Below are positions 7,039 to 15,066 of a DNA stretch of 17,637 nucleotides, one piece after another. The stretch's first letter is position 1. Every line of letters starts with the position of its first letter. Source of the stretch: CAYYNP01 sp964472545 (GTDB lineage: Bacteria; Planctomycetota; Planctomycetia; Pirellulales; Thermoguttaceae). The position numbers were made by a program, and so were the translations under genes. Under the pieces are notes generated by a model. The model did no database searches. It was not told where the DNA came from and saw nothing but the letters and a program-made list of their open reading frames with translations. The DNA lies in contig CAYYNP010000212.1 of the NCBI GenBank assembly GCA_964472545.1, positions 1 through 17,637 on the forward strand, read 5' to 3'.

Positions 7039-9490
7039 GGCGTTGGTTCGGCATGCACCTGTTTCTGCGATCGCGGTGATGATCGCGGCGACGATTGCCT
7101 ATCAAGCGGTCGCGGCTGATGCGCCCGAGCCGGCCGAGATCATCTTCGCCGTGCGGCAGCCGGGCGTGGGGGGGCATTGGTATGAGAATTTTGGCTACTA
7201 CGCGTTCGACTGCAACGACAAGGTCTACGGGGCCGAAGGACGGCTCTGCCGATTGGAACTGGCCACGGGGCGACTCAGCGTGCTGCTGGACGATCCGCGC
7301 GGGGCCGTGCGTGATCCGCAGGTGGACTACGACGGGCGGAAGATCCTCTTCTCGTATCGCCCGGGTGGGACGGATCATTTCCATCTCTACGAGATCGATT
7401 CCGACGGCGACAATCTGACGCAGTTGACCGACGGGCCGTACGACGACCTCGAGCCGACGTATCTGCCCGGCGGCCGGATCATGTTCTGTTCGAGCCGCTG
7501 CAACCGTTGGGTCAATTGCTGGTACACGCCGGTAGCCGTGCTCTACGCCTGCGACGCCGACGGCGGAAACGTGCATCCGATCTCGGCCAATATCGAACAC
7601 GACAATACGCCCTGGCCGATGTCCGACGGACGGGTGATCTATCAGCGGTGGGAGTACGTCGACCGCAGCCGGGTGGCGTTCCATCATCTCTGGACGGCCA
7701 ATCCCGACGGCACCGGCCAGATGATCTACTACGGCAACATGCACCCGCGGACGCTGATGATCGACGCCAAGCCGATCCCCGGCAGCGACGGCCGTGTGGT
7801 GGCGGTTTTCTCGCCGGGCCACGGCAAGAAGGAGCACGCCGGGGCGATCACGGTGGTCACGCCGAAGCGCGGGCCGGACGATCTCGGCTCGGCGCGAAAA
7901 GTGAGCCAAACCGACGATTTCCGCGATCCCTATCCGCTGGCCGAAGACCGATTTCTGGTTGCCCGGGGGGCGGCGATTCTGTCGATGGACGGCCAAGGAA
8001 AAACGCGCGAACTCTTCCGGCTGCCGGACAACTGGGCCAAAGCCCGGGCGGAGTGTCACGAGCCGCGGCCGTTGGTGCCGCGGAAGCGCGAGCCGGTGAT
8101 CCCGCCGCGGACCGATCACCGCGAGCCGACCGGGCGACTGGTACTCGAAGACGTCTACGCCGGGCGGCAGATGGAGGGCGTAGAGCGCGGCGAGATTGTG
8201 AAGCTGCTGATCCTCGAAACGCTGCCCAAGCCGGTCAACTACAGCGGCAAGATGCCGCCGATGAGTTTTGGCGGGACGTATACGCTGGAGCGCGTGCTGG
8301 GCACGGTGCCGGTCGAGCCGGACGGATCGGCCTGTTTCGACGTGCCGGCGCTGCGGCCGCTGTTCTTGGTGGCCTTGGACGGGCGAGACAACTCGGTCAA
8401 GCGGATGCACAGCTTCTTCACCATGATGCCCGGCGAGACGGCCGGCTGTGTCGGCTGTCACGAAGAGCGGACCCGCGCGACGTTCGATCCCGGTCATAAC
8501 GTTCTCGAAGCGCTGCGGCGTGCGCCGAGCCGGATCGAGCCGATCGAGGGGATCCCCGAGGTGTTCGATTTTCCGCGCGACATCCAGCCGATCCTCGATC
8601 GGCATTGCGTCGAGTGCCACGACTACGACCGCCGCGAGGGCGGCGTGATCTTGACCGGCGACCGTGGGCCGATCTTCTCGCACGCCTATTACACGCTGAC
8701 GGCCCTTGAATACGTCTCCGACGGTCGCGACCGTGTAGAGACGAATCTTCCGCCGCGTACGGTCGGCACATCGGCCAGCCCGCTGATGGGAATGCTCGAT
8801 GGCAGCCACCACAAGGCGAAGCTCACGCCGCATGAACAAGACATGATCCGCTACTGGATCGAGTCGGCCGCGGCGTATCCCGGTACGTACGCGGCATTGG
8901 GAACCGGCATGATTGGCGGGTTCCCGAAGAGCAAGCTGGAGACCTCCGACCGCCGCTGGCCGAGTTCGGTGGCCGCGGCCGAGGCGATCGGCCGGCGCTG
9001 CGGCACGTGTCACGACGGCTCGATGCCGCTGCCGAAGTACCTCTCCGACAACCTCGGCCTGGTGCTATCGAACCCGGATTTCAGCGACGTACGGGTGAAG
9101 TACTCTCGGCACCTGATGTTCAATCTTACGCGGCCCGAGAAGTCGTTGATCCTGCTGGCGCCGTTGGCCCGTGAGGCGGGGGGCTTGGGATTGTGTCGAG
9201 AGGGTGGCGAGACGGACGAGCCGGCAAACGTCTTCGCCGACACGTCCGATCCCGACTTCCGGCGGATCCTCGAGCTGTGCCGTGCGGGAAAGAACCACCT
9301 CGAATCGATCAAACGCTTCGACATGCCCGGCTTCCGACCGACCGATTCGTACGTCCGCGAGATGAAACGCTACGGCATCCTGCCTACGACCTTTGACGAA
9401 AGCGCTCCGATCGACGTCTACGCGACCGATCGGGCGTACTGGCGTTCGCATTGGTGGACGCCACCGACGGGGCCGGACGGCGGCCATTGA
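7022..9490 (+). CDS. Secreted hydrazine-synthase-alpha-like (HzsA-related) multihaem protein
   Basis: The 822-aa product begins with a signal peptide (hydrophobic about 14-30, cleavage near AVAADA). It continues with a beta-propeller-like region of TolB/PD40 type (about 36-330), for example YDGRKILFSYRPGG and DDLEPTYLPGGRIMF. A middle domain typical of HzsA-related proteins follows, ending in HSFFTMMPGETAGCVGCHEE (463-482). Three c-type haem sites are present: CVGCH 476-480, CVECH 529-533 and CGTCH 660-664. True hydrazine synthase belongs to anammox bacteria and works with beta and gamma subunits; none is present here. The protein is more likely one of the HzsA-like periplasmic cytochromes common in other planctomycetes, with unknown substrate. 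AGGAG precedes the ATG by 10 nt. It heads a close series with the next three genes (gaps 38, 17 and 13 bp). Confidence 0.88.
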   Translation: MAVVDRALVRHAPVSAIAVMIAATIAYQAVAADAPEPAEIIFAVRQPGVGGHWYENFGYYAFDCNDKVYGAEGRLCRLELATGRLSVLLDDPRGAVRDPQVDYDGRKILFSYRPGGTDHFHLYEIDSDGDNLTQLTDGPYDDLEPTYLPGGRIMFCSSRCNRWVNCWYTPVAVLYACDADGGNVHPISANIEHDNTPWPMSDGRVIYQRWEYVDRSRVAFHHLWTANPDGTGQMIYYGNMHPRTLMIDAKPIPGSDGRVVAVFSPGHGKKEHAGAITVVTPKRGPDDLGSARKVSQTDDFRDPYPLAEDRFLVARGAAILSMDGQGKTRELFRLPDNWAKARAECHEPRPLVPRKREPVIPPRTDHREPTGRLVLEDVYAGRQMEGVERGEIVKLLILETLPKPVNYSGKMPPMSFGGTYTLERVLGTVPVEPDGSACFDVPALRPLFLVALDGRDNSVKRMHSFFTMMPGETAGCVGCHEERTRATFDPGHNVLEALRRAPSRIEPIEGIPEVFDFPRDIQPILDRHCVECHDYDRREGGVILTGDRGPIFSHAYYTLTALEYVSDGRDRVETNLPPRTVGTSASPLMGMLDGSHHKAKLTPHEQDMIRYWIESAAAYPGTYAALGTGMIGGFPKSKLETSDRRWPSSVAAAEAIGRRCGTCHDGSMPLPKYLSDNLGLVLSNPDFSDVRVKYSRHLMFNLTRPEKSLILLAPLAREAGGLGLCREGGETDEPANVFADTSDPDFRRILELCRAGKNHLESIKRFDMPGFRPTDSYVREMKRYGILPTTFDESAPIDVYATDRAYWRSHWWTPPTGPDGGH

Positions 9491-9528
9491 CTTCCAACCA
9501 TGTTTCGAGAACTGTGGGGAGTGTGTTG

Positions 9529-10038
9529 ATGTTCATGGAGTGTGCTCATTGCCGACAGTGGAACGAGATCCGCCGCGACGGCGTCTGCCCTTCGTGTTGG
9601 AACAACGCCTTCGGTCTTACCCAGGACGAAGGCAACAAGACCACGGTCGTGCTGAACCGCAGATCCCGCATGCCGTCGGTCTGTTGCGTATGCGGCAAAG
9701 AAACTCGCAAGAAGGCGCCCGTCAAGGGGTACTACAAGACCGAGGTGGCGGCGGGAGACTCGCACACGGGATTCAACTTCTTTAGCGGCCTGGTGAGCGG
9801 CTTCCTGGGGCTTCCCTTCAGGATCTTCAAACGCTCGGACGGGACCGGCGGCACCAAACTCGAAGACGCAACGTTCGTGATCCGTGTGACTCGATGCCAG
9901 GCCTGCTCGAAAAAGACCGTCAGGCCGATCGCCTCGGATCACGAACGGGGCGAAATGAAGTTGGAGGTCGACAAGCGCTTTGCCGAGAAGTTTCATGAGG
10001 CCAACCCCACAAGCGTCCAGACTCACAAGAGCCCTTAA
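9529..10038 (+). CDS. Cysteine-rich zinc-ribbon protein, tandem paralogue A
   Basis: The 169-aa product has an N-terminal rubredoxin/zinc-ribbon pattern C5-x2-C8-x11-C20-x2-C23 (ECAHC...VCPSCW). A second set is split: C52-x2-C55 (VCCVCGK) and C123-x2-C126 (RCQAC), lying either side of a hydrophobic stretch (FNFFSGLVSGFLGLPF, 82-97). The C-terminus ends with MKLEVDKRFAEKFHEAN, nearly repeated in the next gene. It is not recognised as a characterised family; metal binding and membrane contact are inferred. The start at 9529 has GGGGAG seven bases upstream; a longer frame back to 9451 would overlap the previous gene. Confidence 0.8.
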   Translation: MFMECAHCRQWNEIRRDGVCPSCWNNAFGLTQDEGNKTTVVLNRRSRMPSVCCVCGKETRKKAPVKGYYKTEVAAGDSHTGFNFFSGLVSGFLGLPFRIFKRSDGTGGTKLEDATFVIRVTRCQACSKKTVRPIASDHERGEMKLEVDKRFAEKFHEANPTSVQTHKSP

Positions 10039-10055
10039 CACCGAAGTCGCCAATC

Positions 10056-10592
10056 TTGAGCCCTCACCCGACGTCGACGGAATGTCCCCATTGCCACGCC
10101 TGGGTCACCGTCGGCAAGGACGGGCTCTGCACGGCGTGTTGGCAGAACGTGTTCGACCTCTCGCCGGTCGACCCGACCAAGACGACCGTGCTGGTGCGGC
10201 CGGACTTGCAAATGCCGGAGGTCTGCTGCGATTGCGGGATGAACACGCCGCGGAAGGTGAAGGTCCAGACGCAGCACACCCGGAAGGCGCCGCCTGTGGA
10301 GCCGGACGACGACGGTGGCTGTATGATGGGGTGTCTGGCGAGCCTCCTGATTCCCGCCCCCATTCTACTTCTGCTGCAACTCGGCAAGTCTCGCCGCAAG
10401 AAGCACCGTGTGCTGAAGCTCGTGGTGCGCGTGCCGCAGTGCGGCATTTGCGCGGGCAACAAGATCCGGCCGCTTCAGGCGAGTTACCAGCGCGGCACGA
10501 TGAAGCTGCTGGTCGACAAACGCTTCGCCGAGTCCCTCCGGGAGGCGAACGCCGACGGCTGGACCGAACCCCCGTACCCCCAACCGCAATAG
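10056..10592 (+). CDS. Cysteine-rich zinc-ribbon protein, tandem paralogue B
   Basis: The 178-aa product is a paralogue of the gene just upstream. It has the same C10-x2-C13-x11-C25-x2-C28 ribbon (ECPHC...LCTACW) and a split second set C57-x2-C60 (VCCDCGMN) and C129-x2-C132 (QCGIC). A membrane-helix-like segment lies between (about 90-110, MGCLASLLIPAPILLLLQL), and the C-terminus is MKLLVDKRFAESLREAN. The hydrophobic segment is stronger than in copy A and the linkers differ. The start appears to be TTG at 10056, 17 bp after copy A's stop; no ATG or GTG in frame would keep the first cysteine pair and there is no clear Shine-Dalgarno. Translational coupling to copy A is likely. Confidence 0.75.
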   Translation: MSPHPTSTECPHCHAWVTVGKDGLCTACWQNVFDLSPVDPTKTTVLVRPDLQMPEVCCDCGMNTPRKVKVQTQHTRKAPPVEPDDDGGCMMGCLASLLIPAPILLLLQLGKSRRKKHRVLKLVVRVPQCGICAGNKIRPLQASYQRGTMKLLVDKRFAESLREANADGWTEPPYPQPQ

Positions 10593-10605
10593 CGAGGAAG
10601 AGTCG

Positions 10606-11388
10606 ATGAACGAATCACTGCGAACACTGGTGGCCGGGGCCGTATTGCTGTCCGTTGGTGTACTCCGGGCCGACGAACCCCAAGACATGCCGCCGCCTGC
10701 CCCCGACGGAAGAACCTGGAAGCTCGTCTGGCACGACGAGTTCGACGGCGACAAGCTCGACGAGTCGAAGTGGGACGTCCCGCCCGACCGTCCGCGGCGC
10801 GACGCCTGGTGGATGCGCAAGGCGATCCGGCTCGACGGACAAGGACATCTGATGATCGAAACTCTCAAAGAAGACGGCCGATACATCGACGGCTGCGTGC
10901 GGACGTTGGGCAAGTTCGAGCACGTGCGAGGATACTACGTCGCGCGGATCAAGCTCCAGTCGCAGCCGGGCCACTGGTCGGCCTTCTGGCTGATGGGCCG
11001 CGGCGTGGGCAGCGTCGGCGACGAAGGACGCGACGGCACGGAAATCGACATCATGGAAAAGCCGTGGCTAAACGACCGCGTGCAACACGCCCTGCACTGG
11101 GACGGCTACGGCGAGCATCATCGAAGCGAAGGCAAGGTCTCCGAGGTGCCGGGCGTGATGGACGGCTTCCACACGTTCTCGCTTTGGTGGTCGAAAGACC
11201 GCTACGTCTTCTACGTCGACGGCAAGGAGACCTGGCGGACCACCGCCGGCGGCGTCTGCCGGGCCCCGCTCTACATCAAGCTCAGCGACGAAGTCGGAAA
11301 GTGGGGTGGTGATATCGGCAAGGCAAAGCTGCCGGACCGGTTCGTGGTCGACTACGTGCGGGTGTACGATCTGGTCGATAGGGAGTAG
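10606..11388 (+). CDS. Secreted glycoside hydrolase family 16 enzyme
   Basis: The 260-aa product starts with a signal peptide (1-22, cleavage near LRA-DE). The beta-jelly-roll GH16 fold begins at WKLVWHDEFDGDKLDESKW (38-56). The catalytic signature is GTEIDIMEKP, with Glu146 (nucleophile), Asp148 and Glu151 (acid/base). Other family landmarks are GHWSAFWLMG (122-131), DGFHTFSLWW (186-195) and the C-terminal strand DRFVVDYVRVYD. GH16 enzymes cut beta-1,3/1,4-glucans or galactans such as laminarin, agarose or carrageenan; the exact substrate is not predictable by eye. No carbohydrate-binding module is present. GAGGAAGAG lies just before the ATG, 13 bp after the previous stop. Its last 117 bp recur downstream. 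Confidence 0.92.
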   Translation: MNESLRTLVAGAVLLSVGVLRADEPQDMPPPAPDGRTWKLVWHDEFDGDKLDESKWDVPPDRPRRDAWWMRKAIRLDGQGHLMIETLKEDGRYIDGCVRTLGKFEHVRGYYVARIKLQSQPGHWSAFWLMGRGVGSVGDEGRDGTEIDIMEKPWLNDRVQHALHWDGYGEHHRSEGKVSEVPGVMDGFHTFSLWWSKDRYVFYVDGKETWRTTAGGVCRAPLYIKLSDEVGKWGGDIGKAKLPDRFVVDYVRVYDLVDRE

Positions 11389-11392
11389 ACGG
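11276..11392 (+). repeat. Segmental duplication, copy 1 (3' end of the GH16 gene)
   Basis: These 117 bp, from codon Lys225 through the TAG stop plus four bases, match 11745-11861 with five substitutions. Four are silent third-position changes and one changes Val to Ala. Confidence 0.97.
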
Positions 11393-11478
11393 AACGCGCG
11401 AACCACGAGGCTGAGTAGACCGGAATAGTTGATGCCGTCGCCCCTTGACTCGCTAGTCGCGTCTTCGGAGACAGGGCA

Positions 11479-11688
11479 ATGGACCAGACTGACGTTGGCG
11501 TAAATGCTGGTATCATCAGTGCGCCGTGTATTGCTGTTTTGCTCCACAGGTTCACGGGTTGGTCTGCTTGGATCGCCTTTCCCGTCGGTCTCGTGGGCGG
11601 ATTCCTCTTGACTACGATTGCCGTGATCTTCGCAATTGACGTTGCAGCAGCCTTCCTCGGATCTGATGGTGAAGCGGACGACGACTGA
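11479..11688 (+). CDS. Small two-helix membrane protein, unknown
   Basis: The 69-aa product is hydrophobic from about residue 10 to 60, best read as two short membrane helices around HRFTGW (23-28), and has an acidic tail GSDGEADDD. A GGAG eight bases upstream supports the ATG at 11479. It lies between the two copies of the GH16 tail and on the same strand. No known family is recognised. Base use is less GC-rich than in the flanking genes. It may have arrived together with the rearrangement that left the duplicate tail. Confidence 0.55.
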   Translation: MDQTDVGVNAGIISAPCIAVLLHRFTGWSAWIAFPVGLVGGFLLTTIAVIFAIDVAAAFLGSDGEADDD

Positions 11689-11744
11689 ACAGGCTGGAAG
11701 CAGGTTGACAGTCGGCATCAGCAGCAGGTCGGCCAAACTCGATG

Positions 11745-11861
11745 TCAAACTCAGCGACGAGGTCGGAAAGTGGGGCGGTGATATCGGCAAGGCAAAGCTG
11801 CCGGACCGATTCGTGGTCGACTACGTGCGGGTGTACGATCTGGCCGATAGGGAGTAGACGG
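11745..11861 (+). pseudogene. GH16 C-terminal fragment (segmental duplication, copy 2)
   Basis: The fragment encodes KLSDEVGKWGGDIGKAKLPD and on to the YVRVYDLADRE end of a GH16 enzyme, followed by TAG at 11855-11857. It lacks the catalytic motif and most of the fold. Identity to copy 1 is 112 of 117 bp, and four of five changes are silent. Just upstream, SAKLDVK still resembles the RAPLYIK that precedes the shared part of the intact gene, so protein-level homology may reach a little further back. A frame opens at 11636 inside the small membrane gene, but no ribosome-binding site supports its translation. It is best read as the tail of a lost second GH16 gene. Confidence 0.8.
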
Positions 11862-11953
11862 TCTTGGCGGCGGATTTTCAGTGCCCCCGAAGTGAGGTAT
11901 TGTGGGACATTCCTCGACGGTTGAATCGGGTGGCTACGGCACGACGGCGGGTC

Positions 11954-12118
11954 GCTGGGGCAGAGTGCGGCGGTGCCCCAAATGCCGGCTGCGCAGGCGT
12001 GTGCCACTGCTTCGCAGAAGCAGTGCTCTCCTCGGAGCGATCGGCTTCACTGCTTCTGCGAAGCAGTGGCACACAGGTTTCCCAAACTCTCCGGGGCACC
12101 GCTGCGCTCTGCCCCAGC
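11954..12118. repeat. Nested palindromic element (REP/MITE-like)
   Basis: Outer arms 11954-11979 and 12093-12118 are 26 bp each and complementary with two mismatches (both contain GGTGCCCC or GGGGCACC). Inner arms 11999-12025 and 12048-12074 are perfect 27-bp complements, starting GTGTGCCACTGC and ending GAAGCAGTG, around a 22-bp centre. The inner spacers are 19 and 18 bp. The element fills most of the gene-free stretch 11862-12220. An open frame through it is an artefact of the repeat. Confidence 0.92.
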
Positions 12119-12152
12119 CACCCCGACAGCCTCCTTCTCCCTCCAACTTTGC

Positions 12153-12181
12153 TTGCGGCCGCCCGACGGGTCAGCCATAAT
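12153..12181 (+). promoter_or_regulatory. Weak candidate promoter upstream of the first Gfo/Idh/MocA gene
   Basis: TTGCGG (12153-12158), a 17-bp spacer and CATAAT (12176-12181) lie about 40 bp before the ATG at 12221. The -10 matches consensus at five of six positions; the -35 is poor. Confidence 0.35.
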
Positions 12182-12220
12182 AATTGCACCAACTGTCAGA
12201 GACCCTACAAGGAGAAGAAT

Positions 12221-13528
12221 ATGAAGCCGACCGCCAGCCGTCTGCGAAGACGCGAGTTTCTTAAGCGGGCCGGCGCGGCCGTGGCGGCGCCGTTGGTGAT
12301 CTCTCCGGCGGCGATGGGGGCCGACGGCGCGCCGGCGCCGAGCAACCGCCTGACCACCGCCCTGATCGGCTCCGGCTCGCGAGGCCAGCAGATCATGGCC
12401 GGCGGCGATAAAGTGGTGGCCGTCTGCGACGTCGACATGCGCCGCGCCATGGAATCCCGGGTGAAGATCAACGCCATGTCGGGCACGACCGGCTGTAAGG
12501 CCCATCGCGATTTTCGCTGGGTGCTCGACCAGGACGACATCGACGCCGTGGTGGTGGCCACGCCCGACCATTGGCACGTGCCGATCGCCCTGGCGGCGGT
12601 CAAGGCCGGCAAGCCGGTCTACGTCGAGAAGCCCGTCTCGCTGACCATCCAACAGGGCCGCATCCTGGCCGACGCCGTGAATCGCTACGGGGCCATCGTG
12701 CAGGTCGGCAGCCAGCAGCGGTCGTACGAATACGAAAAATTCTTCCGCGCGGTGGAACTGGTCCGCAACGGACGGATCGGCGAGCTGCAAAAGGCCAAGG
12801 TGATGATCTACGCCCGGCCGGGCAACGAAGGCCCGTGGAAGCCGGAGCGGACGGCGCCGCCGGGATTGGACTACAACTTCTGGCTGGGGCCCGCGCCCTG
12901 GGCGCCGTATCACCCCAACCGCTGCCACTACAAGTTCCGCTTCATTAGCGACTATTCCGGCGGCGACATCACCAACTGGGGCGCCCACCACCTGGACATC
13001 GTCCAATGGGCACTGGACGCCGACAACGGCGGACCGGTGGAGGTGGTCGGCAGCGGCGACCGCAACCAGAGCGGCCTGCACGACGCCTTCTACAACATCA
13101 AGGTCGACTTCACCTACGCCGGCGGCGAGGTGGTCGAGCTCCGCAGCGGCGGCACGGAAGTCGGCACCGGAGGCGTGCGGTTCGAGGGCACCGAAGGTTG
13201 GATCCAAGTGGGCCGCGACGGGATCGACGCCGAGCCGAAGTCGCTGTTGACCTCGCGGATCGGGCCCGACGAAATCCACCTGGCCCCGGAGATCGAGGTC
13301 GCCAGCCACATGGGCATCTGGCTGGAGTGCATCCGCCAGAGCAATCCCCGGGCGCTGAACGCGCCGGTAGAGATCGGCCACCGCTCGGCGACCTGCTGCC
13401 ACCTGGCAAACATCTGCATGGAACTCAAACGCAAACTGCGATGGGATCCAGCCGCCGAACAGTTCATCGACGACGACCAAGCCAACCGCATGACCTGGCG
13501 GCCGATGCGGGCACCGTGGCAGATTTGA
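12221..13528 (+). CDS. Tat-exported Gfo/Idh/MocA family oxidoreductase (copy 1)
   Basis: The 435-aa product has a twin-arginine signal (RRREFLKRAGAAVAAPLV, 9-26). A Rossmann domain follows, with LIGSGSRG (48-55), VVAVCDVD (65-72), TPDHWHVPIALAAVKAGK (114-131) and the family EKP motif (136-138). The C-terminal substrate domain includes GGDITNWGAHHLDIVQWAL (247-265) with the conserved histidines. Family members oxidise or reduce sugars or related polyols with tightly bound NAD(P). Export by Tat fits a protein folded with cofactor before secretion; the substrate is unknown. AAGGAG six bases before the ATG fixes the start at 12221, although the frame is open back to 11864 through the palindrome. 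The C-terminus ends MRAPWQI, a motif shared with the two paralogues downstream. Confidence 0.93.
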   Translation: MKPTASRLRRREFLKRAGAAVAAPLVISPAAMGADGAPAPSNRLTTALIGSGSRGQQIMAGGDKVVAVCDVDMRRAMESRVKINAMSGTTGCKAHRDFRWVLDQDDIDAVVVATPDHWHVPIALAAVKAGKPVYVEKPVSLTIQQGRILADAVNRYGAIVQVGSQQRSYEYEKFFRAVELVRNGRIGELQKAKVMIYARPGNEGPWKPERTAPPGLDYNFWLGPAPWAPYHPNRCHYKFRFISDYSGGDITNWGAHHLDIVQWALDADNGGPVEVVGSGDRNQSGLHDAFYNIKVDFTYAGGEVVELRSGGTEVGTGGVRFEGTEGWIQVGRDGIDAEPKSLLTSRIGPDEIHLAPEIEVASHMGIWLECIRQSNPRALNAPVEIGHRSATCCHLANICMELKRKLRWDPAAEQFIDDDQANRMTWRPMRAPWQI

Positions 13529-13584
13529 ACGTGGCAGACTTGAATGGACAAGCAATCGTTACCGCGGCCATCAACCGTTTAGCC

Positions 13585-13642
13585 GTCGCCGGTACGGCGA
13601 CGAGAATCACAGTTCCAAACTCACGCCGCCGTGCCGGCGGCG
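13585..13642. repeat. Pair of short GC-rich hairpins between oxidoreductase copies 1 and 2
   Basis: GTCGCCG-GTA-CGGCGAC (13585-13601) and CGCCGCCG-TGC-CGGCGGCG (13624-13642) are two perfect inverted repeats with 3-nt loops, 22 bp apart. Neither has a following T-run, so they are not standard terminators. The 185-bp gap holds no other evident feature. Confidence 0.75.
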
Positions 13643-13713
13643 GCTAAATGGCGATGGACGAGCGGGAGAGTGGGGCCGACACGACCGACGATCCTAACCA
13701 GCGAGGGAGAGCG

Positions 13714-15042
13714 ATGAGCACGCCAAATAGCCGACTCCACAGCCGGCGGCGATTCCTGCAGCGCGTTGCTGCCGCGGCCGCCGCGCCGTACGTGATCACC
13801 ACCAACGCCTTGGGGGGCGAAGGCCGTCCGCCGGCCAGCGAGCGGGTCGTTACCGGCTATGTCGGCGTCGGCCCGCGAGGATTGCTCAACACGACCGAGC
13901 AGCTCACCTGCCCGGAGGCCCAAGTGGTGGCCGTTTGCGACGTCTGGAAGCGGGTCCGCGATCGGGCCAAACAGGTCGTCGACGCCCACTACAAAACGAC
14001 CGACTGCCGGGCCTACGTCGACTTCCGCGAACTGATCGCGCGGGACGACATCGACGCGGTCGGCGTGGGCACCACCGATCACTGGCACGTGCCGGTGGCC
14101 GTGGCGGCGATGAAGGCCGGCAAGGACGTCTCGGTCGAAAAACCGCTGGGCGTCAGCGTCGAGCAGGACCAGATCTGCCGCAAGATCGTCAAGCGCTACG
14201 ACCGCGTCTTTCAATACGGCACCGAAGCCCGGGCACGCGACGCCTGCCGTTTGGCCTGCGAACTGATCCGCAACGGCCGGATCGGCAAGATCCGCGAGAT
14301 CCGCGTGAAGTCCCCCAACAGTTCCCGCGGCGGATCGCGGGTGGCCAAGCCGGTGCCCGAGGGGCTCGATTACGAGATGTGGCTCGGCCCGGCGCCGTTT
14401 CGGCCGTACAGCGGATGTCCCGACAACGGCAACCGCTGGTTCCACGTCTACGACTACGCCATCGGCTTCATCGCCGGCTGGGGGGCCCATCCGTTGGACC
14501 TGCTGCAATGGGCCTACGACACCCACCTGACGGGCAACTGGGAGGTGCAGGGCAAGGGCGCGATCCCCACCGAAGGCTGCAACGACGTGGTGATGGACTG
14601 GGACATGGAGATCCAATGCGCCAACGGTGTGAAGATGAGCTACTGGGCCAACGGGGTGAAGAAGGAGAACGAGACGCCCGCCCTGGCCAACCTGGGCAAC
14701 TACGCCCAGATCATCGGCGAGGAGGGCTGGATCGCCCCGTATTACGCCGACTTCGCCTGCGAGCCGGCGTCGCTGAAGACCTCGGTGATCGGCCCCGACG
14801 AAATCCACCTGCCGGTCAGCCGCGGCCAGGAGCGGAACTTCATCGAGTGCGTCCGCACGCGTAAGACCCCGGTGGCCGACATCGACGACGCGGTCCACAG
14901 CGACATCATCAGCCACATCTGCGAGATCGCCGTCCGCGTCGGCCGCAAGATCACCTGGGACCCCGTCAAGGAAGAGATCATCGACGACGCCGAGGCCTCC
15001 GGCATGCTCACCCGAGCGATGCGGGCGCCGTGGCAGCTTTAG
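13714..15042 (+). CDS. Tat-exported Gfo/Idh/MocA family oxidoreductase (copy 2)
   Basis: The 442-aa product carries a textbook twin-arginine signal (SRRRFLQRVAAAAAAPYV, 10-27). Its Rossmann fold shows TGYVGVGPRG (47-56), VVAVCDVW, TTDHWHVPVAVAAMKAGK (120-137) and VEKP (141-144). The C-terminal domain includes GFIAGWGAHPLDLLQWAYD (251-269). It ends TRAMRAPWQL. The start at 13714 is chosen because GAGGGAGA lies just upstream and the Tat motif is then at the normal position; an upstream ATG at 13648 would lengthen the leader. It is clearly divergent from copies 1 and 3, not a recent duplicate. Substrate unknown. Confidence 0.93.
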   Translation: MSTPNSRLHSRRRFLQRVAAAAAAPYVITTNALGGEGRPPASERVVTGYVGVGPRGLLNTTEQLTCPEAQVVAVCDVWKRVRDRAKQVVDAHYKTTDCRAYVDFRELIARDDIDAVGVGTTDHWHVPVAVAAMKAGKDVSVEKPLGVSVEQDQICRKIVKRYDRVFQYGTEARARDACRLACELIRNGRIGKIREIRVKSPNSSRGGSRVAKPVPEGLDYEMWLGPAPFRPYSGCPDNGNRWFHVYDYAIGFIAGWGAHPLDLLQWAYDTHLTGNWEVQGKGAIPTEGCNDVVMDWDMEIQCANGVKMSYWANGVKKENETPALANLGNYAQIIGEEGWIAPYYADFACEPASLKTSVIGPDEIHLPVSRGQERNFIECVRTRKTPVADIDDAVHSDIISHICEIAVRVGRKITWDPVKEEIIDDAEASGMLTRAMRAPWQL

Positions 15043-15066
15043 GGTTTAGCGCAGCGTAAGTCGTAG

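Noticed and set aside
11864..12220. Upstream extension of the first oxidoreductase gene
   Set aside because: The frame passes through the nested palindrome; the Tat signal and AAGGAG place the start at 12221.
12047..13555. 502-aa minus-strand frame opposite oxidoreductase copy 1
   Set aside because: It is an antisense shadow, rich in Asp, Val, His and Arg, with no recognisable domain; similar shadows lie opposite copies 2 and 3.
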